DNA of 64,000 nucleotides, taken from positions 4,857,501 to 4,921,500 of the forward strand of contig CANUEZ040000156.1 of NCBI GenBank assembly GCA_948099385.1, given 5' to 3'. The notes beneath the pieces were generated by a model that ran no database searches, was not told where the DNA came from, and saw only the letters and a program-made list of their open reading frames with translations. Below are positions 24,251 to 35,639 of this stretch, in pieces (the first letter of the stretch is position 1; each line of letters opens with the position of its first letter). A program made the position numbers and the translations under genes. The DNA comes from Fasciola hepatica (Eukaryota; Platyhelminthes; Trematoda; Plagiorchiida; Fasciolidae).

Positions 24251-24620
24251 ATCAGGCTTCCCATTAACTCCTCCTACCGCACACTTAAGACTTACTGAAC
24301 GGTATTTTGCAGCTTTCGCATTTTGGCCGCCTTTGAACATCGGGGAGACAACGGCTTTATCCAATCGGATGGTAGTTTACCTTTTTCATCGAAATATGAA
24401 CCAGTCTCGTGAGTGAGAGAGCGAGCATTTCAGGTAGTTCTCGAAGGACCAGCGGATGGAGCCCGTCCAGATCGGGAGATTTACTTGGCCGTAGCCCTCA
24501 CTTGGACTTGGAAACCTTTTCCACCACCGATGGTGGCCATACCATGGTGATTGCGCTCTGTAGAGGCCGGGATGAGGGTGGCCCATTCGTGGCCTTAACA
24601 GCATCGTAGCGACCGGCCAA
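24247..24620 (-). pseudogene. LINE reverse transcriptase fingers (5' half of split RT)
   Basis: The minus strand reads 'PDGLHPLVLRELPEM' near 24,460 (consensus 'GPDGl.P.vLkel'). After a frame change it reads VVSPMFKGGQNAKAAKY near 24,345 (consensus 'PifKgG....NYRPVSL') and then SVSLKCAVGGVNG near 24,290. It stops at the tail of repeat B2. It continues the endonuclease at 25.1-25.9 kb and is apparently continued by the RT at 17.4-16.15 kb. Confidence 0.75.
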
Positions 24621-25099
24621 TAGTTCTAATTTGTTGCAGCGGAGTAAACGATGAATTCATTATGAAATATTGTCAGGATGCCTGGACGGGTCTCAGTCCT
24701 CCTTCTCAGGCACGCAAACAGCCTTTTTGGTGTTGAGACGGAATCGGCCGCAAGTCATTCTTCTTAATCGCTTCTTTTCGCAGTCTTCAGCATCGAAAGT
24801 CAATTTCAAATGCCTTCTTACCTGCCGCACCCCATGCAGGAAGACCTAAAATGTTGCCAGGCTCGGTTTAATTTTGCTGCTGTCTGAATAGTTCCTTGTC
24901 AAACCATGGTGGTCCCTCAGCATGGCTTCGTCGCCTGTGCGGAAGTGCTAACAAACCCACCGGTGCAGTTACTTCTACTCTGAAGAAGCTCCGTGCTTCA
25001 TTCACTTAACCACTAACCATCGGGTCTCATGGCAGGGCGGCTGCAGCTTTTTTCATTTCAGCAAAGGGTATGCGCCACACTTTTGACCCTTAATGCGGT

Positions 25100-25893
25100 C
25101 TCTGATGGAGGAAAGTACTGCGTCTCCAGCAGATGATCAACATTAAGTGGTCTTCGGAGCCCAAAGGCGGTAGAAGATCCACTCCATCTATTTCGCAAGT
25201 CCCCTGGGAGAAAATTAGGTCATGAATGGATACCTGATCCGCCTGACTCCTGGTCGGTTCCTGCACATGCTAATGCAAGGAGAGGTCTTACACTGTTTCA
25301 CACAGACAACGGGAGAACCTGTCCGCGGCTATGTTGCACCTTCTGGACACCCAGCCAAAATGAGTAGCCATAAAGTCTCCAAGAACCAGAAACTGGCCGT
25401 CTGTGGCCCACGGAGGCATGGAATCCAGAATACCTTGCGCGCTGGCCGCCGGAGCAACGCGGATGGAACCAAGCACTAAGGAGCCACCGCTGGAAAGTTT
25501 CGCTGTGCACTACAGCGCCTACCGGTACCCACATTCGTGCACAAAGATATCATGTACTTGCGCTTGTAAGCCTTTTTCACATACATGGCAACACCCCCTC
25601 CACCCCTGGTAAGAATTCGATCAACTAGAAACAGAGCATAACCTGGTAGTGAAACCTCTGAGTCTCGAATATCATCCTTTGGCCTTGTTTTCGTAAATGC
25701 AAAGATAGCCGGGGTTCTAGTCGGCACAAAAGCCGCCAATTTGTCCGTTTTGTTCAACAATCCGCGAACATCGGTTAGCGGCTTTTTGGCAGATGCCGCC
25801 TGGTTAGTCCCCGACAGAAGATCGTCTACTGCGGCGCTCCGAGGGGGCTCACCAGTATTAGTGGTGGCTAGCTTATCTGTAACCTCCACCACA
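25100..25893 (-). pseudogene. LINE apurinic-type endonuclease of the split element
   Basis: Minus-strand reading from 25,760 downward: DVRGLLNKTDKL (usual N-A-R-S-L-x-N-K), FTKTRPKDDI (usual T-E-T-W), SEVSLPGYALF, GGGGVAMYVKK. A frame change follows, then FLVLGDFMATHFGW near 25,385 (usual GDFN-x-P). Near 25,150 comes PPLGSEDHLML, the S-D-H catalytic block with Asp-His kept but Ser changed to Glu. LIFSQGT just upstream corresponds to the usual 'LDL.F'. The preceding part, from 25,893, is a poorly conserved serine/alanine-rich linker. At least two frameshifts. Confidence 0.8.
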
Positions 25894-25899
25894 CTACGA

Positions 25900-26870
25900 G
25901 AAAAATCCCGGATTTACGGGTCCGTTTCACCGTTTTTCCTTTTCTCCCTAAACTCTGCACAGGCTTGGCTCATCCCTTGACGATCCTGAGGAGAAAGATC
26001 TTGATGTAGACTAACGGGCTCTTACCCAAGGCAGTAGGACCGTCTTAGAACCTCACTCACTTGCTCTTACGAGCTCAGAACAACTTTGAGAATTTGCTGT
26101 CTTCCGGACCCTTGAAGCTCCATGGGTCTGGATTCGGCTTTGGCCAGAACTGCTGCTGCAGCTGTTGCTTCCTCTTCCGTAAACAGCTTATTCAGGATCA
26201 GCCTGAGTTGTATCAGTTCATGATCCAGTCTATCCTTGGGAGACTTCGCAGCAGTCCCCGAGATGCTTAGGGCCGGGAGGTGTTGTTCACTGGTTGGTGG
26301 AACCCCTTTGGGATTGACGGAACCTCCTTCCGTCTTTTTGCGTCATACTGAGCGTCAGCTGGTGAGCTTAATGCCTTTGGTGGTCCGGCGGCCGGCGCTT
26401 GACACAAACCTTCGTCTGCCGTTGCAGGTGGAAAACCGTCCCTCGTGCTCTTCTTCCTTCCGTTCGCTTGTCAAGTATCCCCAGAAGTCTCGGCAGTGAC
26501 CGAAGCACAAGCCAACGAGGGGTGTACATCTGATGCACATGTATCCGCTGGTGGAGCGCTGAGGAGCACTTGGGTCGGCGGAATGTCTGATGGGGATGAA
26601 GTATGTCACAGCACAACTAGAAAAAGCGATTTTATTAACAGTATTTCCACAAAGTTGCTGCCACTCATATCCATTTGCAGGAATTTTGGCACGATGGATG
26701 TAAATCTATCCGTTACACCGGTTGCAAACTAAGGCTTTCGCCCTAGGTTGCACAGTTTTGTTGCAGAATAAACAGCCGCATCAGTTGATACAGTCCGCTT
26801 TGCCTACCGTTTAATGAAAATCCGCTGAGGGAGATGATAATACAAAATGGGTGAAATCCGCGGAGCTCAA
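25900..26870 (-). pseudogene. LINE ORF1 with PHD-like zinc finger, degenerate
   Basis: On the minus strand around 26,810-26,640 the translation gives C-G-C-L-F-C, then ALVCNRCNG, then a stop in place of the expected tryptophan, an aromatic/histidine segment (IYIHRAKI), and later a CAV segment. This spacing is the C-x2-C...C-x2-C...H pattern of the PHD-like finger found in ORF1 of many CR1 LINEs. Downstream (26,609-26,000) is a Lys/Arg/Glu-rich region without a motif. Its position directly 5' of the endonuclease supports the call. Stops make it non-functional. Confidence 0.55.
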
Positions 26871-26879
26871 AGACACATG

Positions 26880-27655
26880 TCACTAGGGTAGCGCAACACC
26901 ATACCACCTGCATTCATATCACAGACGCCCTCTACAGTTAGCTTTCCAGTGTAGGAGCAATCTTCTCTATGTGCCGCTGGCATCTGTGACTGCACTTTGA
27001 TAACCCCATGTAGACCACATTTTTAACCGTGTCTTTTGGTAACACTAGCACCCAGTTCCTCGTTACTGACCGATGGAGTGTCCAGTTGGTGCACCCTCGC
27101 CGCTCTTTCTGAAAGCATGGGGCCTTTTTTGAGTCTCTTTCATCCTTCAGTCCCTCTCTCTGAGTGTTTCCATACTAATCGACTGCATACCGAATTCGGC
27201 AGGTTAGCATGATCTAATCTCGACTACCGGCCCCTTCCCACCCAGTTTCCGGCAACCACAAGAGACATGGTGTTTTACCCCCACATCAACTCCCTGTCCA
27301 TGCAGTGATGTCTGAGGCCTGTTGCCTTACGGCTTCCTGTGAACGTTGCAATTTTGGCATTCTCCAGTATCACTTTTGCCTTCCTTTCCATGTTTGGCTA
27401 GCTATCCACAAAAGTCCTTTTCCCGAATCAGAAACTTATTTAAAATTTCCACTTTAACCATTTCCACTTTGGTTCAGTCGAAAACCGCCCAGCTTTATTG
27501 CCTCGTTTCTGCAACTGTGTGAACTTTAGACTTCAAAATTGTGGAAACCTTGCATTTTTATGCACCGCTGTATTCCCTGATCACGCCTTGTGCACGTTTC
27601 TTGACCACAGTCAAAGATTTACCATCAATGCTTATTACTGCTGATTAATTATTCA
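26880..27655 (+). repeat. Dispersed repeat family A, copy A3
   Basis: Shares the block 'gactgcac.ttgata.ccccatg' (26,990) with 43,085 and the terminal block 'gccttgtgcacgtttcttgaccacagtcaaagatttacca' (27,584) with 43,391. A short AT-rich tail follows. Directly after the tail, at about 27,655, the minus-strand RT of another LINE begins in mid-domain, so this copy probably landed in that RT. Confidence 0.6.
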
Positions 27656-28170
27656 ACTCATGTGCACCAGGAACAGGAGTGGTCCCAGCACGAAACCTTG
27701 CGGAACACCACTGTGCGGCTGGGCCAGTGTAGACCCGCTGTCCTCGACCTGTACGAAGAGAGCTGTGTTACTTAGGCTTTCCCCGATCCACCTCACAATC
27801 TGTGAGGTCACTCCAAATACCTCCAGTCTGCAAAGCAAGAAACTGCGGTTCACCGGATCGAAGGCTTTTTGAAAGTCCAAGTGGCAAATTTCCACTCATT
27901 CCCCTCTGGGACGGTGGGTGCCAGCCATTTTCAGTTCACCTCCTTTATGAATGGAGACAGCTCGCGCCAGCCTCCAGTCGCCCGGCGGCTCCCCGGTGTC
28001 CGGGGATACTTTGAGCCACTGTGTTAGCGGTTCAGCTAGTACACTGGTAAGGGCTTTTAGAACAGCGGGATGGGCACCTTCCTTCCCCACAGCCCCACTG
28101 CTATTCAGACTTCTCAGCCCCAGTTCAACCACACTGTTACTGAAGACGACTCTTTCCATGATGATGGTCT
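27655..28170 (-). pseudogene. CR1-like LINE reverse transcriptase (fingers to motif 4), interrupted
   Basis: Minus strand, starting near 28,110: LNSSGAVGKEGAHPAVLKAL (consensus 'G.DGihP.vLk.L'), LAEPLTQWLKVS, PPGDWRLARAV, IHKGGELKMAG. After a frame change: LDFQKAFDPVNRSFLLCRL (first catalytic Asp present) and SGVPQGFVLGPLLFLV. It stops abruptly one or two residues before the 'ND' that should follow, exactly at the tail of repeat A3. The FADD motif and thumb are missing here. Confidence 0.85.
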
Positions 28171-28699
28171 TCCGGGTTGAGGTGGTTTCATGCTGGTTCC
28201 CGGCTTCTTGTCTGTGAGCTCGTTCAGAGGAGTTCTTCAGAGTCTGCGCTTGCCCGTAGGAGCTCGTTGGCTGTACTCAGTTTCAGACGACTACGTATCC
28301 CACGGCAATTTTCGTTGTAGCCTTAGATTGGACGTAGTTATACCAACCCTCAGGACACTTCTTTACTCTACGATCTGGGGCAACTTCACATTTTGCCTGA
28401 CTTTCCTGCTGCACCCTAATGGCACGCGGACGGGCTGTCATATATTGCAGAAAACTCTGGTGTCCACCTGTTGACAGCTAACGACGCCAGGCTTTGCGCT
28501 TTGCCAGCTGCCTCTTAAGGAATCGGCCAGTCGGCTACGGTGGTTGGCCCAGACTTTTGGCTCGTCTCAGTGGGGAGAATTCATCGGTCAACCTAAGAAG
28601 GTGGTCCCTGATGACGGTCCACCCCTCTTCCACCGTAAATTAGCGCCCCAGTCAACTGTTCCTGATGCTCCTCTGATCGAGATGACGTCCAAGCTCCTG

Positions 28700-29620
28700 A
28701 AGCTTTCGCATCTTATAAGGTACCTCTAGGGAGCCCCTTAAATCAGAATTCTGATAATCACATGTTAGCCCCTCCCAAGCTGGGCACTGAGCTCCAGTCC
28801 AACTGCTTCCTCCGGTTGTCTGGTGAACACCAGATCGAACACACTAAGGGCCTGCCCCTCCCTCATTCTGGTCGGCTGGTTGACGGGCTGAAAGAGTGGT
28901 ATGCAATCCACCAGCTCGGATATTTTCCTGCTACGTCGGGCCTCAGTCGAAGAAGACAGACTCTCTCAAATGGTTTTGGGAAAGTTTTAATACTCATCAT
29001 CATTATCTGGGATGCCTGCAAGATTATCATGGCCAGATACTCAAAAGATAAAAGGTCCTTTTCTGAACCAGCATTTGGGCTGCAATGTACGCGTACTATA
29101 TCCATAAGAGATCCCGGAAACAGTAGGTGGTTTGGAGAAGCTTGTGTATCTGGGGTGTACGGGGCTTCCCCAGATTTCTGTTTGGGGCTTTCGTTGGCTA
29201 ACAGTGGCCTTCCTCCTCCTACTGTGCCATCCTCTCTGTCCATCCAGTAGGTGTAGTATTCCTTGGTGGGTAGCAGCTCCGTGGCTGGATTCCGGTGTGA
29301 CCATGCGTTCGCGGAAGGAAGCCAGAAGGCTGCTGGTTCCACTGTCCTTACTGCGGTGTTCCTGTCTCATCATGGACATGACAGTCACTGGGGGTACTGC
29401 TTGAGACAGATGATGGGCCACTACCGTTAGTCTCGCGCTCATCATGGGGATAGATGTGGTTCCTTTGTGGGCGAGATACTCACCCGGGTTATTTCCGGAG
29501 CCTTTCCCTGGGTGATCGGGCTTCACACATATCACTCCGTTTGTGCGCCTAACAATTTGGTCCGCTGCGGCTAAGAACCAGTCTCTGAAAAGTGGGTTTC
29601 CACACTCCACTAGCACGGGT
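28700..29620 (-). pseudogene. CR1-like LINE endonuclease domain, degenerate
   Basis: Lies 5' of the RT at 28,170 on the same strand. Around 29,300-29,180 the minus strand reads NAWSHRNPATELLPTKEYY, then MDREDGTVGGG. This matches the 'TETW....D.EL...GY...R.DR.dg.GGGV' section of CR1 endonucleases. QKSGEAPYTPDTQA and SLMDIVRVHCSPNAGSEKDLL follow (usual 'VYRsPn....n..LL'). Near 28,830 an FDLVFTRQPEEAV segment gives the 'LDLVFT' block, and a degraded S-D-H region follows. Frames change repeatedly. An overlapping open frame at 29,616-29,041 appears to be a neighbouring frame of the same degraded domain. Confidence 0.7.
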
Positions 29621-29869
29621 CTAGGGCCCTGGATTTCTCTTGGGCTGGCTGAAAAGCGGCCACTTGGGTAGCCAGCGGTTCGCTAGGCTCTACTCTCGGG
29701 TTACCGCACGGCCTAAGTGCACCTGACTGATCGGACTGGACTACTTTCCATGCTAGATGGTAGTTGTTCAGATTTATACTCATGCCAGCCAAAGCTAAAT
29801 GGAACCTTTCACATCGATCGCCACTGCAACCACAATAATATGGCCGGGTTGCTAGCCGCCATGGTAGTT

Positions 29870-31995
29870 TCATCGGACTGCACGGCGGATTCCCGACACC
29901 AAACGGCATCAAGCACCGCCCCAGCAATTACTTCCCATATGCCCCCAAAACCTTTGCTCGTACTGCTTTGTATTACTCAATTTATGACCGGAATCCCGAC
30001 ATAGCCGTCGCATTTTCAGCCTACGGTCCCCCATTTCATCGACCAGCGCCATCTTAGTCCATTTTTGCTTGCTACCCGAATGATTCTCCCCATGAAGGGT
30101 CAGTCGCGTCCGGTGAGGGCGCCCTTGCTCTCGCCTTAATTTGTGACCTGGAGCTGGTGGCACACGAGGGCCTTAGGACAATGTTCCAGTCACTCGCTGT
30201 TGGTCGAAACAGGTCTCTGTATTCTTTTCTCATGTACGGAAAAGTCTGTGTTCACTTCCAATATAATATCCTTCTTCACCCCGGGTCTTGTTCTCTGCAA
30301 ACCGCTACCAAAGGACTTGAGCCCCCATATTTCACCTCTCCATCATCTCTCTATCTTTGCTTCCGCGCGTCTGCTCCATCTTCTCGTTCCAGCAGACTGC
30401 TCCCTCAATGACCTCCTTTTGAAATCCCCTGCTAAGCTTTCAACCACCATTCATGTAGTTTCGACAACACACTAAATTCCTGATGAAGTACTTCTCCTTG
30501 TGCCTACTTTCAAGCAATGCTTTATTATCTCCATATCGCAATGAAAATACCTAAAGAATGACAACCACAATGAACTTATCTTGACTCACAGGCTCTCTCC
30601 TTCGTTAGGTTTCTCAAACCACCGTCCTCCCGCTCAGTGACCTATCCAAATGGCATCAATGTGTACAAACTTCTCAATAAGATGTCGATATCACTGATTG
30701 ATAGCTCGAAGTTGGTTTTATTGTACGCCGTGTATGGCTATCCTTTGGTAGAGCTCCCCCTCCGGTTTCTCGATTTGGATCCATCAGACACCCAGGGGGT
30801 GCTCTCACGTGTTTCTTTCTACACATCCCGAATTTTCTTTGATCTCTGGGTGAACCACTGTTTGAAACATTTTTGTACATAACGCATCTACTCCACGCCT
30901 CAGTAAAGCTTTATTCCGCAGCTTTGCTTTTGGCAAACTCTCCACAACAAGCAGCTCCCGAAATCGAAACGGCTTCGCACGTCTCCCTCTTTAACCGTCC
31001 CAAATTTAGCCAGTTTAATTACTGTCTAGCCCTATGGCGCCGTTACTAAAAGGAGCAGATCCTCACTTCGAAAGAAGTGAATATTTCACACTGCTGTAAG
31101 AAGCGGTATTTCGTAACAGGGCCTTCAGCATATGTCCTGATCCCGGTCGAGAGACACACCATGGGTATATTATAATCAATCCAAAAATGTCTTCAAAGTG
31201 TAGAGTTATTGTCTGAAACTAGCGACGGTAGGCTGTATGAGGATGAGATGCCTAACAACCCAACAGCATAGAGTGGCTATAACCACCATTTGCGCTGTTT
31301 TCGTCGTACGTGAGAGACGTTCTCATCCTCCAAGTCCACTTGGAACTTCTAATTTCTGTTCAAGCCATCGGAGGCCGATGAACGATTTTCGATGAGTGAG
31401 GACGAAAAGGCACACGATGAAACTTCGGAACGAATCATTTACGATTGCTTCTTTAATACCATGGAGTCCGCCGTGTAGGCTTGTCCTACTGGTAGTGGTA
31501 AAGCAAATAAAGTATTTGACCGTCTCGACCCGGGCAGCCGGTCTCTGAAAGAACTAGCTGGACTCCCCATGAATCCGCCAAACACAGCCCTCTTGCAAGA
31601 GGCTGAAAAGCAGATCACAAGTAAAAGGGACCTTTTGGCCAGCTGGTGTGTATCTTGAGATCATCGTATACCCTGAAAGTCCCAATATAAGGTCACAAAG
31701 ACAGTTAACCTAAAAAAACTTATCTAAAAGCGGAGTTTTCTCAAGCAAGCATGCTTTGCTTACACCAACCCCAACTTGAAACCGGCTTGTATTCGCCCCG
31801 CAAACCATCATCATTCTGATCCGTTTGAATCTACTAGCTTTGTTGTTCTGTTGCTAAGGTTTTCGACTTCTGCTCCTCAAATTCGCATATATTTCATCGT
31901 ATTGAGTGGTGCTGTGCCCCATTATTATGAGCATGAGCGTGGGTCTCAACCAAGGTCTAGAGATACTCCAATATTATTATTGTTACTATTAATGA
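29870..31995 (+). repeat. Dispersed repeat family A, copy A4 (diverged)
   Basis: Blocks in family order: 'gcggattcccgacaccaa' at 29,886 (compare 42,496); 'tatgaccggaatcccgac' near 29,982 (compare 42,597); 'tccagcagactgctcc' near 30,388 (compare 15,901); 'ttgaaaccggcttgtattcgccccgcaaacca' at 31,777 (compare 10,473); and 'gtgggtctcaaccaaggtctagagata' at 31,939, followed by an (ATT)n tail at about 31,969. The segment 31,000-31,750 between these blocks does not align and may be another insertion. Confidence 0.45.
31030..31750. other. Unassigned segment within repeat A4
   Basis: Less pyrimidine-rich than its flanks. A plus-strand stretch near 31,380-31,620 (SEDEKAHDETSERII and further acidic residues) is open for a while but matches nothing I know. 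Confidence 0.3.
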
Positions 31996-32149
31996 GACGG
32001 TGCCGCGAATATAGGTACGGCATCTGCGACATGGCCTGGATTGGCGAGGGCTCGGGAGGCTGTGATGCCCTGCGATTCTCTGATGACCTAAATGTGATCG
32101 CTCAGATAGAGGTGTCTAGTTAACTAAGGTAATTTCGTTGCTGGTGAAT

Positions 32150-33260
32150 GATGCCAAGGTCCTCAAATGAGGAGCTTTCCTAGTTGCTGAGCGGCTATAA
32201 ATAAGGATGACGAGGAGATCAGTAGTTGAACTAGAGAGGTAGGCAAGTGGGTTACGTAGTAATGATGGAAAGTGCTCGAAGTGTTGTGGGTTGGGAATGG
32301 AGACTTTCGGTCTTGGCAGGGTTAATATTGGGAATCACAGGGTGCAAAGTAATAAAAGATATTGTATTGTAGATAGTATGATCAATGTGGGATGAACGGC
32401 CCTCCTAAGTGTGGACTGATAAGATCTAACGGAGTTGTGGTGTCTGGCTATTCTAACATGCAACGGAGGTCAATTCAACAAGATCAAAAAAACTGTCAGG
32501 TTGTTGGGGGTACAGCCGATGGAATCTAAGTTACGATGATGGTAGGCAAGAGAGCGGATTATTCTGCTTGGCGATCTTGGGAGTGGTTGGCTTTGCGGGT
32601 CGGGAGTGGGTCTCGTGGTCTGACTTGAAGATCCAATAAAGACTGGCGAATTAGTATTGAGAATCGGAGGATTTATTCTAAAGGCTATATGGTAGTTGGG
32701 TACACAGTTGCAAACAGAGGGGTAAGTGACGCTGTGGTGTCTGGCTGTGCCGTAATGCGATGTGGGCAGACTCCCTAAGGTAAAAAAGATAGTTACGTTG
32801 AAGTGGGAATTATTAGTGTCAGCTAGGTGCGAAGGATCGTAGGAAAGACTGTCCAACAAGAGGGGGCTTTCAGCTACATCGGTGATTTGGTGAGCTGAAG
32901 CCTGATGGGGAGGGTGAAATGAAGAGAAAATCAGGGGGAAAACTAAGGGGAACATGAGTAAGGACGTGATGAGTATTGTTGTATAAGGCCAGTAGGAAAA
33001 AGGGGCTGTAGCTAGGTGGTGAACCTGGGAGAAGAAGAGATGGAGTATCGCAGGCAAATGGGAGGCCATGCCCAGCAAGGAGAGGGCCGTGGTGAGAGAA
33101 GGGGTGGTAGGAATGATGACAATAATATTAATGCGTTTAGTTCTTTATTGTGGCCAATAAGCACGCGTATGTTTACTATCAGATTGCATAATGGTGACCA
33201 TCGAGGTAAAATATTCAGACATTTGCAGAAGAGAAGAGGGAAAATTTCAGTATCCTTCGG
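32150..33260 (-). repeat. Probable pyrimidine-rich dispersed repeat in inverted orientation
   Basis: The plus strand is purine-rich here, so the minus strand has the same CT-rich texture as families A and B. A 202-codon minus-strand open stretch (33,078-32,470) is hydrophobic and low-complexity. I regard it as a by-product of composition, not a gene. No precise block match to the families was established. Confidence 0.25.
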
Positions 33261-33264
33261 GTGA

Positions 33265-34700
33265 GACTGAACAGGGTTTAAATGAGGTAAAACGGAATAG
33301 ACTTTCGCGGCAAATATGGATTCGTTCCGGATTCAGACATGAACTATGATTGTAGTGAACCTCAGATATATAAATTACCCGCCCTAATCCTTGTACCTTA
33401 TTTCCTTCTACCTTTCAGAAGTGAACACACTGAATGAACCAAGAGGCATGGAAGACTGTCGAAACCAAACCCTCCATGATCATGAATAAAACATCTGCAC
33501 TGTTCAAATGAACCCTGGACACTTTTCCCTTCCTCCTACCCTTGGGCCCCTCTGCGCTTTACATGTTGCTCTCAGGCTTGTGGAACAGATTAACTCCTCA
33601 ATATAAGTTGCCTGTCGACTGCGCTTTTTACTGTGCTTTCCTGGCTGAGCGGATTCACCTGTACTGTGTGTACGGTACTACCTTTTGACACGCGGATATC
33701 TAAACTGCTGGGTGACTCACCGACATTACTACTCATTTCAGACGGCTCACGCCCTGGACTGTCGTGCCACCTAGTTCCTCATTTCGTCGGACATGTTGGT
33801 AACGTGCTTGTCACTTTTGTGTTCCTTACGCATCTGAATACTACATGATAAGGACGAGACCGTTCATGAACATGGCGAAAGGTGCATTGTTGTGGACAGC
33901 AGATTAATCAACAAATACAAGGGAGGAGGAAACAAAAATTAAGAGACAACTGCTTGCGTTCAGTATATAGAGCAGTCAGAGAATTCTGAGAAAGTCGATG
34001 ATCCAAAGGCGGAAAATTTTATCACGCCACAAAGAGAAAGGCCTGAGATATCGGAGAGCTTATTATGAGGGAATAAAAAAGCGAGTCCGTGGACATGAGT
34101 GACACTGAAACTCGCAGGTTCCATAACTAAACACCTGCGTATGAGAGCAAGTCAGACGACGCCCAAGTGAAAGTATCTGCAGCCACTGAGACGGCAGCTT
34201 TCAGTAATTATACAGCAAAGAAAAGAAAAAAAGCTGGGAAATTGTCTTGTAAAACGCAGTGACGTGGTCAGATAATTAGCTGTTTTATTTTTACTTGTTA
34301 GAGCAGGTAAAGCATTTTTAGGTAGGACCATCACACGTGTTGATAGTTGCGACGATGGAGGGGTTCGTGATTCGCGCAGCATGGGAACCCCCTAGCCCCC
34401 AAGGCGCTGTCAGTTTGAGGGCGTCTTCAGAGTGGTATTGCATTTCATCGCTAATGTGGTCGGACTTTACATCCTTGTGTATGGCCTTCCAGCCGGCCCA
34501 ACAAGTGGGTTGGCACCTCGGGTGTTCGGTTTGCATATGGATCTAGTGGCACCTGGAGAGGTAGTGCCAACCAAGGTCCAGAGGCCAACTCCGTAGAGAA
34601 GAAATGGCTGGCCGTATTGCGAAATCTTGCTTTTGTGGAGTCTGTGGGAACTTTTGATGATTGTGCGTGGCATCTTGTATTCCCAACATGGATCCACCTA
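33265..34700. other. No recognisable gene
   Basis: No motif of the polymerase or RNase H that should precede the gypsy integrase at 34.7 kb was found, so the old element is probably truncated or unrecognisably decayed here. Confidence 0.35.
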
Positions 34701-34719
34701 TATGAAGAGCTTGGGGGTG

Positions 34720-35630
34720 CCCCAGAATGCTATTAGGACAGTGCTGACAGAATTACATCGTGAGTCGTGACTTGCTGGACAATGGAAGAAGTTGGCAGCA
34801 ATTCAAATGTACTGATTTGTTGGCAGAATTTGACAATGCCTTGAGGTGAGCGATTCGCATCAGATTTTGATGGCTACATCACGTGAGAGATGTGGTGAAT
34901 TTTTGTAATAGTTGCCGAATGCGTATGCATTTCAAGGCGTCGAGTATCACTAATTGCGCACCCCTGGCACCCATGATGGTGAAGTACCCAAACGAAAGGT
35001 TGGGGGTTGATACCATTCGCCCCCGAGTCCAACAGAGGAAATCGCTTTGTATTAGTTATGGTAGAATGTTTCACGGAATGGTGCGAAGCATAACCTCAGC
35101 CATGCACCGATTCCTTTACCTCAGCGCAGAAAATCTTCGATGGTTGGATGGTACTTTGAGAAGCACCACTGTTCATCCACACAGACCAGAGCTCCGACTT
35201 CGAAAGTTTGTTGATGGCGGACTTGCGTCAGGCACTGGGGAACAAAAAACTGAATGGCGCCATACCACCCTCAAGGAAATGGACCTGTAGAGCAAACTAG
35301 CCGAACCCTGGGAAATTTGTTGGAGGCATTCGCACAGAGACTCAGCACTCGACACTGTCCGCCTGTTTGCTCGCATACTAAGCATCGATGGAGACTTCGA
35401 CCGGGCAATAGCCACATTTCATGGCCACTAAAAGGGGAGTTATGACTACCCTCGACATTACGGTGCCAAGACCCACCCAAGAAGTACAGTCAAGACTTTC
35501 CGAACCCCTAACCGATAACCTCCGTCTCGCACGTACACATTTGGGAACGGCACAAAGCCACCAAAAGCAGCTCTACGATCGCAAAGCTCAGGGAATGCTA
35601 GTGCATCCGGGGAAGCGGCTTGGATGGAGT
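34720..35630 (+). pseudogene. Old Ty3/gypsy integrase relic: zinc-binding and catalytic core
   Basis: The integrase would insert element DNA into the chromosome. In plus-strand frames that change often: LTELHRE near 34,748 (start of the H-H-C-C region), VVNFCNSC near 34,891 (the C-x2-C), then APLAPM-x-VKYPNERLGVDTI with the first catalytic Asp. TEWCEA near 35,080 corresponds to the 'FTKW.EA' block, and FIHTDQSSDFESLL near 35,171 has the second Asp. PQGNGPVEQTSRTLGNLLEAF near 35,271 has the catalytic Glu. LRLARTHLGTAQSHQKQLYDR near 35,522 and AQGMLVHPGKRLGW near 35,588 form the start of the C-terminal domain. It is a different lineage from the intact element and heavily frameshifted. Confidence 0.85.
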
Positions 35631-35639
35631 TCATTATAT

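Larger units (their letters stand above)
16150..26870 (-). mobile_element. CR1-like LINE (minus strand) split by about 6.8 kb of nested insertions
   Basis: On the minus strand from 26,870 downward the order is ORF1 with a PHD-like zinc finger, endonuclease, and the RT fingers ending near 24,250. The RT resumes at about 17,400 and ends near 16,150. Everything between (17.45-24.25 kb) is on the plus strand: LINE family 1 copy b and repeat B2. The break falls within the same RT region on both sides, between 'K.ERLI' and 'LLS.QHG', with little or nothing missing. This supports one ancestral element. Exact breakpoints and target duplications were not resolved. Confidence 0.6.

Noticed and set aside
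28762..29250. 162-codon plus-strand frame
   Set aside because: Antisense to the LINE endonuclease, whose motifs are on the minus strand.
32470..33078. 202-codon minus-strand open frame
   Set aside because: Low-complexity hydrophobic peptide from a pyrimidine-rich repeat; no motif.
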